A stretch of 64,000 bases of DNA, taken from contig JAHBVV010000005.1 of the NCBI GenBank assembly GCA_019637335.1, forward strand, positions 124,001-188,000, written 5' to 3'. The notes under the pieces are model-generated. The model had not been told where the DNA came from. It ran no database searches and saw only the letters and a list, made by a program, of their open reading frames with translations. A program made the position numbers and the translations under genes. Of this stretch, positions 43,950 to 51,636 are shown piece after piece; position 1 is the first letter of the stretch; each line of letters begins with the position of its first letter. This stretch comes from Candidatus Hydrogenedentota bacterium. Its GTDB lineage: Bacteria; Hydrogenedentota; Hydrogenedentia; Hydrogenedentales; JAEUWI01.

Positions 43950-45461
43950 ATGGCCCTGTTCCGATCAGAGCGCGGCATCGGCCGCGGCGAAGTCGCCGAA
44001 AGCCAGATCGAAGTCCCCGTGTTCGCGGCCTGCATGCTGCTGTGCAGCCTCTGCCTGGTGCTCCAGCATCTCATCCTGGCCAACGACAGCCTCACACTGG
44101 CCCTCGCCGTAAGCCTCGTTGTCTTCGGCGGGACCGTCCTCAAGGTCGAAGTCGGCCTCTTCGTCCTCCTCGCCGCCATGATGCTCTCCCCCGAGATCGA
44201 ATTGGCGGAAGGCTCCAATGTGCTCCGGAGCGTTACCGTGCGCTACGGCGATCTCCTGATCGTCATTATCTTCCTCGGCGTCATGGTGAAGCTTACCTTC
44301 GAGGGCCGCGTCAGATTGTGGCAGCCCAGCCCGATCAACGCCGCTATCGTGACCTACTACGGCGTGTGCATACTCTCGACCCTCCTGGCGCTCGAACGCG
44401 CCCTCCCCGCCTGGGACCGCGTCGACGCCTTCTTCGTCATGGTCAAAATGCTCGAGTTCTACCTGATCTTCTTCCTCGTCGCGCACGCGGTCCGGCGCTC
44501 CCGGGAGATTCGCGCCCCCCTCGCCATGCTCTACCTCGTCATGCTGGCCGTCAGCATCTACGCCATCTACAGCATCCGGACAACGCCGAGGGTGAGCGCC
44601 CCCTTCGAGCACGGCGGCACCGAGCCCAATACCCTCGGCGGCTATCTCGTGCTCTGCCTGTGCGTGGCGTTGGGGCTCCTGTTGCAGGCGCCCCGCCCCC
44701 GCCAGAAGCTCCTCTTCCTCGCCATCGGCATCACGGGCTTCATCCCCCTCCTCTACACCCTTTCGCGCGCATCCTACGGCGCGCTCGTCGCCGGCGTCGT
44801 CGTCATCGCGCTCGTTACCCGAAACTACATCATTATCGCCGCCGTCGCGGGCGTACTCCTGTTCTCGGCCGCCATCATGCCCGAACGCGTCATCGAGCGC
44901 GTCACCAACACCGTGCCCGATCAGGGAGGCGTGCAGCTCGAAATCCTGGGCAGGGACCTCGGGGTGAGCGTCGACAAATCCACCTACGAGCGCGTCCACG
45001 TCTGGCGCAAGGTGGGCTTCATCCTCTCCCTCGGCGCGCCCTATTTCCTGCTTGGCGGCGGCGTGGCCTGGGAGTCCGTCCTCGACAGCCAGTACGCGCG
45101 CGTGCTCCTGGAAACCGGCTTCCTCGGATTCCTCGCCTTCCTGTTCCTCCAGTGGCGGCTCCTGAAAACCGCCCGGGAAGCCTACCTCTGGACCGAGGAT
45201 TGGATGTCGCGGGGAATTGCCCTGGGCATGCTGGGAGCCACCGTCGCCCTCATCGTCCACTCCATCGGAACGATATCATTCCTGATCGTGCGGATTATGG
45301 AGCCGTACTGGTTCCTGATGGCCCTCGTCGTCTCCATTCGCAACGAGGCCCTCGCTATACACTGGCATCGGCACCGTGCCAGGAAGCAGGCCCCGCCAAC
45401 CCGGGAAACGCCCGAAACCCCAGATCCGGCGGTACACGGGACTGGCGTTTCGCCGGTATAG
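43950..45461 (+). CDS. O-antigen ligase/polymerase-family membrane protein (Wzy/WaaL)
   Basis: A 503-residue integral membrane protein with about twelve hydrophobic segments. The family's large periplasmic loop lies near residues 308-372 (MPERVIERVTNTVPDQ to GGGVAWESVLDSQYARVLLE), and ALERALPAWDR and LYTLSRASYGA carry conserved arginines typical of the Wzy_C/O-antigen ligase superfamily. It either polymerises the repeat unit or ligates the finished chain; sequence alone does not decide. It starts 62 bases after the BY-kinase and is the last gene of the operon. The last about 25 residues (TRETPETPDPAV, ending TGVSPV) look like translated dispersed repeat sequence, so the original C-terminus may have been earlier. 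Confidence 0.85.
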   Translation: MALFRSERGIGRGEVAESQIEVPVFAACMLLCSLCLVLQHLILANDSLTLALAVSLVVFGGTVLKVEVGLFVLLAAMMLSPEIELAEGSNVLRSVTVRYGDLLIVIIFLGVMVKLTFEGRVRLWQPSPINAAIVTYYGVCILSTLLALERALPAWDRVDAFFVMVKMLEFYLIFFLVAHAVRRSREIRAPLAMLYLVMLAVSIYAIYSIRTTPRVSAPFEHGGTEPNTLGGYLVLCLCVALGLLLQAPRPRQKLLFLAIGITGFIPLLYTLSRASYGALVAGVVVIALVTRNYIIIAAVAGVLLFSAAIMPERVIERVTNTVPDQGGVQLEILGRDLGVSVDKSTYERVHVWRKVGFILSLGAPYFLLGGGVAWESVLDSQYARVLLETGFLGFLAFLFLQWRLLKTAREAYLWTEDWMSRGIALGMLGATVALIVHSIGTISFLIVRIMEPYWFLMALVVSIRNEALAIHWHRHRARKQAPPTRETPETPDPAVHGTGVSPV

Positions 45462-45527
45462 ACAGCCGGGACGGCCGCCCTGCCTTCACGCGGGCTTCTC
45501 GCCGGTCCAGGTCGTCGGCACGGGCCG

Positions 45528-47030
45528 TTAGTGGCCGCGCGCGGAGTCCAGCCGCGGCACCGCGTAGGTCCCCATGCGAATCTGGTCAAACATGCTCTGG
45601 TCCGTCGCGAAGGCCTGCGCGTGCTCCAGGTCAATCATCTTGTCCTTGAAGAGCTTATGCAGATAATGCTCGAACAGGAACGAATGCGAAACCGTCTGCT
45701 GCATCCCGACCCGGATATGGTCGGTGCTCCCTTCCATGATGCCGTCCGCAATGGCCTTCACATCGTTCAGCATCATCTCCAGCGCGGGGACGCGCCCGCC
45801 GCCGATCCGCGGCACCAGGCGCTGGTTAATCACGCACTTCAGCGCGTCGCGCAGCTGGAGCTTCACCAGATCGCGCTCGACCGGGTCGAAGAAGCTGACG
45901 ACCCGGTTGACCACCTCCGCCGCCGTGTTCGCGTGCAGCGTGCTGATCACCAGGTGCCCCGTGGCCGCCGCGTTGATTGCGGCCCGGATCGTGTCCGGAT
46001 CGCGCATCTCGCCGATAAGGATCACGTCCGGATCGTGGCGCAATGCGCCCGTGACCGCATCGTAGAACGACTCCACATCCGCGCCCAGGTTTCGCTGCGA
46101 GAGGATGGACTTCTTATTCGAGTGCACAAACTCGATCGGGTTCTCGATCGTGAGGATGTGGCTCGACCGGTTCGCGTTGATCCAGTCGACCAGCGCCGCC
46201 ACCGTCGTGGTCTTGCCGCTGCCGGTCATTCCGGTCACGAGCACCAGGCCCCGGTGCAGCTTCGCCATCTGCTCCATCGTCTTCCGCGGCACGTGCAGAT
46301 CCTCGAAGCTCGGGATCGTCTCCGGGAGGTACCGGATCGTGCAGTGCGGCGCGCCGGATTTCAGGAACGCCGAAATGCGCGAATAGCCCAGGCCGGACTG
46401 GTGGTAATTGAAGCTGGTTTGCTTGTGCTCGACGAACTCGTTCCAGTATTCGTCCAGCGCCACCTCGCGGATAAGCGCCGTGATCTGCACCGCCGAAAGC
46501 GGCCCCATCAGGTCTGACGTGCGGGTGTCGCCGTCAATGCGGAATACCGGGCTGCAACCCGGCGAAAGGTGCACGTCGCTCGCCTTGTACTGGACCATCG
46601 CCTGGAACAACAGCTCCACGCTCACGCGATCGATCCGGTACTTGTCGCCCTCCGCGCGCCAGACTTCCGGAATGCTCAGGCCCGCGCACAGCGCGTCGAG
46701 CTTGGCCAGGCAAGCCTGCGCCGATCCCGGATCCGGCGGCGCAAACGCGATCCGCAGGGAGCCGCCGTCCCGGGTGCACGCGCAGCAATCCGCCATGGCC
46801 CCGGCGCGGCGCTCCATTTCCGCGGCCAGCGGGTGATCCGGCTCCAGCGTGATCCAGAAATGGGTGAACGGCCCCTCAAACTCCGCGCGCTCCGCCACAA
46901 AATGAAACCCACCGCTCGTGGCCGAAATCTTCCGGGGAACGCCCTCCGTGCGCACGGCATGCTTCACCAGCATATCCGAAATCTGGCGCAGATTCTTCTG
47001 CGCTCCCGTACCTAACAAAAACAAGGCCAT
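45528..47030 (-). CDS. PilT-like ATPase with N-terminal extension
   Basis: A 500-residue AAA+ ATPase of the PilT/PilU twitching-motility group. Residues 1 to about 128 form an extra alpha/beta domain with no family I recognise. The core starts at LFQAMVQYKASDVHL (the PilT PAS-like domain), then GMTGSGKTTTVAALVDW (Walker A), the Asp box ILTIENPIEFVH, Walker B DVILIGEMRDPDTI and the His box STLHANTA. AIRAGK-like pilus signature is replaced by QTVSHSFLFEHYLH. No pilin, pilC or pilQ gene is nearby. It converges with the polysaccharide-secretin operon, so it could power a retraction or export step there, or be a solitary PilT-like regulator. Confidence 0.9.
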   Translation of the reverse strand: MALFLLGTGAQKNLRQISDMLVKHAVRTEGVPRKISATSGGFHFVAERAEFEGPFTHFWITLEPDHPLAAEMERRAGAMADCCACTRDGGSLRIAFAPPDPGSAQACLAKLDALCAGLSIPEVWRAEGDKYRIDRVSVELLFQAMVQYKASDVHLSPGCSPVFRIDGDTRTSDLMGPLSAVQITALIREVALDEYWNEFVEHKQTSFNYHQSGLGYSRISAFLKSGAPHCTIRYLPETIPSFEDLHVPRKTMEQMAKLHRGLVLVTGMTGSGKTTTVAALVDWINANRSSHILTIENPIEFVHSNKKSILSQRNLGADVESFYDAVTGALRHDPDVILIGEMRDPDTIRAAINAAATGHLVISTLHANTAAEVVNRVVSFFDPVERDLVKLQLRDALKCVINQRLVPRIGGGRVPALEMMLNDVKAIADGIMEGSTDHIRVGMQQTVSHSFLFEHYLHKLFKDKMIDLEHAQAFATDQSMFDQIRMGTYAVPRLDSARGH

Positions 47031-47207
47031 GGTGCGTCCTCCGGCGTAGGCGTTTGCAGGCGGTGGTATGATCCCCGTCCGCTATGGTAGCGCGGGCGGG
47101 CGCGCCGTTCAATGAAAATCGTCGGGCGGGAACGCGGCCCCCCGTATGCGCTACTATACCCGGGCCGATTCACGGGCGCGAGCCCCACAAACCCAGCAGG
47201 AGCCGCC

Positions 47208-48713
47208 ATGGGCGAATACATTCTGGAGATGCGCGGAATAACCAAACGCTTTCCCGGCGTCGTCGCGCTGAAGGGCGCAAACCTGGAGCTGCGTCCCGCC
47301 GAGGTGCATTGCCTCCTCGGAGAAAACGGGGCCGGCAAGTCCACACTGATGAAAATCCTGGCCGGCGCGCAGCCGATGGACGAAGGCGAGATCCTGATTG
47401 AGGGGGAGCCCGTCTCCATCCAATCGCCCCTGCACGCCCAGGAACTGGGCATCAGCATGATCTACCAGGAGTTCAACCTCAGCCCCTACCTCAGCGTCGC
47501 GGAGAACATCTTCCTCGGTCGCGAGCCCTGCCTCGGCAACTCGCCCATTATCGACTGGAAGCGCCTCTACCGCGAGGCGGAGGCCATACTGGAGCGGATC
47601 CGCGTGCGGCTTGACGTCCGGCGCCCCGTCCACGAGTTGAGCATCGCCCAGCAGCAGATGGTCGAGATCGCAAAGGCCCTCTCGGTCAACGCGCGGATTA
47701 TCGTGATGGACGAGCCCTCCGCCACGCTCACCGACCACGAGCTGGAAGCGCTATTCGCCCTCATCCACACCCTCAAGCGCCAGGGCATCGCGCTCGTCTA
47801 CATCTCCCACCGCCTGGAGGAGGTCTTCGAGATCGGGACCCGCGCCACCATCATGCGCGACGGGGAACACATCCATACCGGCGACCTCTGCGACCTCTCC
47901 CGCGAGCGCATTATTCAGATGATGGTCGGCCGCGAGCTGAAAGACGAGTTTCCAAAAGAGATCTTCGATCGCGGCGCCGAGCGCCTCCGCGTCGAAGGCC
48001 TCGCCCGCCGGGGCGTCTTCGAGGACGTCAGCTTTTCGATCCATTCAGGCGAGATCGTAGGCCTCACCGGCCTCGTGGGCGCCGGGCGAACCGAGGTCGC
48101 GCGCGCAATCTTCGGCGCCGACCGGCCAGACGCCGGCGCGCTCCACCTCGACGGCCAGCCCATCACCGTCCGGAACCCGCAAGACGCCATCCGCCACGGC
48201 ATCGGCCTCCTCACCGAAGATCGCAAGAACCAGGGGCTCGTGCTCGGCATGACCGTCGCCGAGAACACGACCCTCGCTAACCTCAAGTCGCTCACCCGCC
48301 GTGGGCTGCTCGACCGGCGCCGCGAACGGATCGCAACCGAGGAATACATCCAGAGCCTCCGCATCAAGACCCCCGGCGCCGGCCAGGCCGTCCAGAACCT
48401 CTCCGGCGGCAACCAGCAGAAAGTCGTTCTGGCGAAGTGGCTGTTCACGCAATCGCGCCTGCTGATCTTCGACGAGCCCACCCGCGGCATCGATGTCGGG
48501 GCGAAAGTCGAAATCTACAAGCTCATGAACGCGCTCGTGCGCCAGGGCGTCGGCATCCTCGTGATTTCGAGCGAGCTACCCGAGGTCATCGGAATGTGCG
48601 ACCGCATACTCGTCATGCACGAAGGGCGCATCGCCGGCGAAATCGCCCGCGACAAGGCCACCCAGGAAGCCATCATGCACCTCGCCACCGGCGCCGTCGA
48701 GGCCCCTGCCTGA
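47208..48713 (+). CDS. Sugar-type ABC transporter ATP-binding protein (RbsA/MglA type), orphan
   Basis: A 501-residue protein with two fused nucleotide-binding domains, the form used by ribose/galactose/xylose importers. Domain 1 has Walker A GENGAGKS (about 38-45), signature LSIAQQQM and Walker B IIVMDEPSATL. Domain 2 has a degenerate P-loop (GLVGAGRTE), signature LSGGNQQK and Walker B LLIFDEPTRGID, the usual asymmetric pattern. AGGAG at 47198-47202 precedes the ATG. Normally a permease and a binding protein follow, but here the next 755 bases are noncoding repeats, so the partners must be encoded elsewhere or be lost. Confidence 0.92.
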   Translation: MGEYILEMRGITKRFPGVVALKGANLELRPAEVHCLLGENGAGKSTLMKILAGAQPMDEGEILIEGEPVSIQSPLHAQELGISMIYQEFNLSPYLSVAENIFLGREPCLGNSPIIDWKRLYREAEAILERIRVRLDVRRPVHELSIAQQQMVEIAKALSVNARIIVMDEPSATLTDHELEALFALIHTLKRQGIALVYISHRLEEVFEIGTRATIMRDGEHIHTGDLCDLSRERIIQMMVGRELKDEFPKEIFDRGAERLRVEGLARRGVFEDVSFSIHSGEIVGLTGLVGAGRTEVARAIFGADRPDAGALHLDGQPITVRNPQDAIRHGIGLLTEDRKNQGLVLGMTVAENTTLANLKSLTRRGLLDRRRERIATEEYIQSLRIKTPGAGQAVQNLSGGNQQKVVLAKWLFTQSRLLIFDEPTRGIDVGAKVEIYKLMNALVRQGVGILVISSELPEVIGMCDRILVMHEGRIAGEIARDKATQEAIMHLATGAVEAPA

Positions 48714-49468
48714 GACGCCGGATCCCGCCACGCTGCGCTGTCCGCCTACGGCGCGTCTTCGACCTGCGCTCTCAGCCTTGCGCACTCTCGTCGTAGTATC
48801 GCGGGAAGCGAACAAAGAGACTGGCTCAACTTCATACGGGGTAAAGGATCGCGGGCATTCTTGCCTGCGGCAACGCCAGCTTCGGCTTTCAACGGGCATG
48901 GCTGGCCTGGAATGGAAATCCCCGCGCCCCCAAAACCGGATTTCAATGGGGACCTGCTGTGGGCTATGGATAACCAACGTGGCTACTATAAGAAATGTCC
49001 GCGATCCTTTCGCGCCGTTGGCGCGGTGGACAGCCGGGACGGCTATCCTGCATTTGCCGCGGACAGGCCGAAAGTGCGCGGCGGCGGAAATCTCCACGAA
49101 CCTTCGATTCACGCTCTCCTGCCGGGGGATACTTCATTCCGCTAATGTGTCACGAATCTTCGAACCGGGTCATTCGTCTTTCTTATTCGTGTCATCCGTA
49201 CTACTATCCGTCATTTTCGTAACATTTTAGCCGCCTGAAGCAGTAACGCGCGGAAATAGCACGAACGGACCGTTAATAACGAGGAAGCGCGCCCCAAGAT
49301 CGCGGACATTCCGCAGCAACGTGAGCCCACTTCCAAGAGTTCTCCTCCCCCCCGCCAAAACCACCGTGCAAGGAAAGTGGCACAGCCGTCCTGGCTGTGT
49401 TCAGCGCCGAAGGCGCCCCAGGATCACACCCGGCTTGACCGATTCACCCTTTCCGGCGGGCGCCCCCC
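48714..49468. repeat. Noncoding patch of dispersed repeats
   Basis: No credible gene. GATCGCGG hairpin copies are at 48844-48866 (CGCGGGCATTCTTGCCTGCG), reversed at 48996, and at 49296. GGGACGGCTATCCTGC near 49036 equals 24322-24337. CTTCGAACCGGGTCA at 49159-49173 is the exact reverse complement of 6609-6623, and the neighbouring TCTTATTCGTGTCAT continues the match to about 49190. AACATTTTAGCCGCCTGAAG at 49221-49240 matches 6533-6552 with one change. CACAGCCGTCCTGGCTGTG at 49381-49399 is a short palindromic element. Confidence 0.7.
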
Positions 49469-50347
49469 TCACCCATTCCCCGCCAGGCCGAAGCTTTGCG
49501 CGAAGCGCCGGAAGAATCCGCCCTCCTTGTGCCCATCCTGCGGCGCATGCTGCTGGAGCAGGCGGCTCGCGATCTGATTCATGCACTGCGACACCGGCGC
49601 GTGCGGGTAAGCCACGAGAAACGGCTTGCTCTGCATGACCGCCTGCGACACGTGCGGATCGCGCGCCAGGTGGCCCAGGTACGAGATATTGCGCCCGAGG
49701 TAGCGCTGCGACACGCCGGAGAGCTTGGTGTACACCGCCTGCGCCAGCGCCGGATTCGCCACCATGTTCACGATCAGCCGCACTACCGTTTCCGGGCGGT
49801 TGGCGTACAGCGTCTTCAGCATCGCGTACGCGTCCACAATCGCGGGGTGCTCGGGTGTCGTAATCAGCAACACCTCGTCCGCCGCCAGCGAAAAGGCCAC
49901 CGCGTTTCGCCCGATCCCGGCCATCGTGTCGAGCACAATAAAATCGCTCTGCGCCTGGAGGTCGCGCAGGCCGCCAATCAGGTTCTGGCGCCCGACATGC
50001 GTCAGGTCCGCAATCTTCGCCAGCCCCGACGACCCCGGCACCACGTAAATGCCCCCCGGCCCGCGCACGAGAATCTCCGGCATCGTCTTCTCGCCCTCGA
50101 TCACGTGCTCCAGGTTGTGCAGCGAACTCAGCCCAAGCACCACCTCCACATTCGCCAGGCCAAGATCCGCGTCCATCAGGATCACCCGCTTCCCCTGCGC
50201 CGCCAGGGCAATCGCCAGGTTTACGCTGGTGTTCGTCTTGCCGACACCGCCCTTGCCGCTCGTCACCGCGATGACGCGCGCCGCCCGGTTCTTGTTCCCG
50301 ACCATCGTTCTCAATCGCTGCGCTTGATCAGCCACGTCGTATGCCAC
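49469..50347 (-). CDS. flhG: FlhG (MinD-like flagellar number regulator)
   Basis: A 292-residue MinD/ParA-family ATPase (also YlxH/FleN). The N-terminal DQAQRLR (7-13) is the DQAxxLR motif that stimulates the FlhF GTPase. The deviant Walker A is SGKGGVGKTN (30-39), with LMDADLGLANVE and VLDTMAGIG following. FlhG with FlhF sets position and number of flagella at the cell pole or along the cell. Its ATG overlaps the end of flhF by 20 bases, and it is last in the fliQ-fliR-flhB-flhA-flhF-flhG string. The usual C-terminal membrane-targeting helix may be the GFFRRFAQSFGL stretch near the end. Confidence 0.93.
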   Translation of the reverse strand: MAYDVADQAQRLRTMVGNKNRAARVIAVTSGKGGVGKTNTSVNLAIALAAQGKRVILMDADLGLANVEVVLGLSSLHNLEHVIEGEKTMPEILVRGPGGIYVVPGSSGLAKIADLTHVGRQNLIGGLRDLQAQSDFIVLDTMAGIGRNAVAFSLAADEVLLITTPEHPAIVDAYAMLKTLYANRPETVVRLIVNMVANPALAQAVYTKLSGVSQRYLGRNISYLGHLARDPHVSQAVMQSKPFLVAYPHAPVSQCMNQIASRLLQQHAPQDGHKEGGFFRRFAQSFGLAGNG

Positions 50348-51635
50348 CTTCCAGGATCAGGTTCGCCAGGATGGCCGGTGAGGCCAGGCAGATGTCGTCG
50401 GGCACGTTCTGCCCCGTGCTCAGATAACTCGCCGGCAGGCCGCTTTCCGCCAGCACGCTGAGCATCGCGCCGTATTGGCGTGTTTCGTCGATTTTCGTAA
50501 ACAGGATGGACGTCGGATTACAGCAATTGAAATTCGCCACGATATTCCGCATGTCCCCCAGCGGCGTGCTCGCGCTCATCACGAGGATCGTCTCGTGAGG
50601 CCGCGCCGCTCGCAGACAGCCTTTCAATTCATTGATCTGCTCGAGGTTGAACTGGCTGCCGCCCGCCGTATCGATCAGCACCAGATCGTAGCCCCGGAAA
50701 GCCTCCAGCGCCTCCGCCATGTCCTCCTCGCCGTGCGCGATCCTCATCGGCAAACCGATGATATTCGCGTACACCCGCAACTGCTCGGGAGCCGCCACGC
50801 GGTACGTATCCGACGTAATCAGCGCCACCCGCGCGCGCTCGCGCACGCTGAAGTGCGCCGCGACCTTCGCCAGGTTCGTCGTCTTGCCCACGCCCGTGGC
50901 CCCGCAGAACGCCACCACCCGCGCCGAGCCCGCCTGCACCGCCAGCCCGCCGGTCCCGTGGATGATCTTCCGGATCTCCATGTGCAGACGCTCGGCGAAA
51001 ACGCGCCGGTCCCGCATGAGCGCCGGGTCGCTGTTCTTGACCGCCGACCCGATCAGGACCGCCGCCACCTTCCGCGAGACGCCTCGATCCACCAGCGCGC
51101 GGTAGTGCGGCGCAAACTCCGACGGCAACCCCGCGCCCGGGCTCTCCGCGTACAGCACCTCCATCATCTCCCGGATTTCCTGAAGCTCCCGTTGCAGGGC
51201 CGCATTGGGCTGCGCCGGCTCCTGGCGCGGAAAAGGCACCACCGGCGCCGCCGCCCCCGTTGCCTGGCCCTGCGCGCGCGCCACGCCGCCGTTTGGCGAG
51301 GAGGCCGCCGGCGAAGCGTTCATCCGCTGCTGGGCGTCGCGCACGAGGCGCTCAAAGTACTCCACCGTCTCCGCCGGGCGCGCGGGGGCGGGCGCGCGGC
51401 TCGTTTCCGCGTACTTGCGGGCGGCGGGGCCCGGCGCCCGCACCTGGGCCGCAAGCGCGCCGGCGGGCACGGAAGCCGTCACCTCGACCATCTTCCGGCC
51501 AAAGAGCCCGAACAGGCCGCCGTCGCGCACTTCGCTGGTGTTGATCACGAGCGCCTCCGGCCCGAAGCGCCGGCGCACTTCTCGCCACGCTTCCGCCAGG
51601 GTGCGGGCGCGGATTTTGTGGAACTCTTGGGCCAT
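50328..51635 (-). CDS. flhF: FlhF (signal-recognition-like flagellar GTPase)
   Basis: A 435-residue SRP-type GTPase. The basic, disordered N-terminal B region (about 1-150, rich in Ala, Pro and Arg) opens with KIRARTLAEAWREVRRRFG, as in FlhF. The N domain follows and the G domain has G1 GATGVGKTTNLAK, LITSDTYRVAAPEQL, G3 DTAGGSQ and the G4 region TKIDET. FlhF recruits early flagellar components to the assembly site. It begins one base after flhA ends and overlaps flhG by 20 bases. No rpoF/fliA or chemotaxis genes follow within the window. Confidence 0.93.
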   Translation of the reverse strand: MAQEFHKIRARTLAEAWREVRRRFGPEALVINTSEVRDGGLFGLFGRKMVEVTASVPAGALAAQVRAPGPAARKYAETSRAPAPARPAETVEYFERLVRDAQQRMNASPAASSPNGGVARAQGQATGAAAPVVPFPRQEPAQPNAALQRELQEIREMMEVLYAESPGAGLPSEFAPHYRALVDRGVSRKVAAVLIGSAVKNSDPALMRDRRVFAERLHMEIRKIIHGTGGLAVQAGSARVVAFCGATGVGKTTNLAKVAAHFSVRERARVALITSDTYRVAAPEQLRVYANIIGLPMRIAHGEEDMAEALEAFRGYDLVLIDTAGGSQFNLEQINELKGCLRAARPHETILVMSASTPLGDMRNIVANFNCCNPTSILFTKIDETRQYGAMLSVLAESGLPASYLSTGQNVPDDICLASPAILANLILEGGIRRG

Positions 51636-51636
51636 C

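Noticed and set aside
48576-49230. Open frames after the ABC ATPase as a truncated permease
   Set aside because: Neither strand codes for hydrophobic segments; the sequence is made of dispersed repeat pieces.
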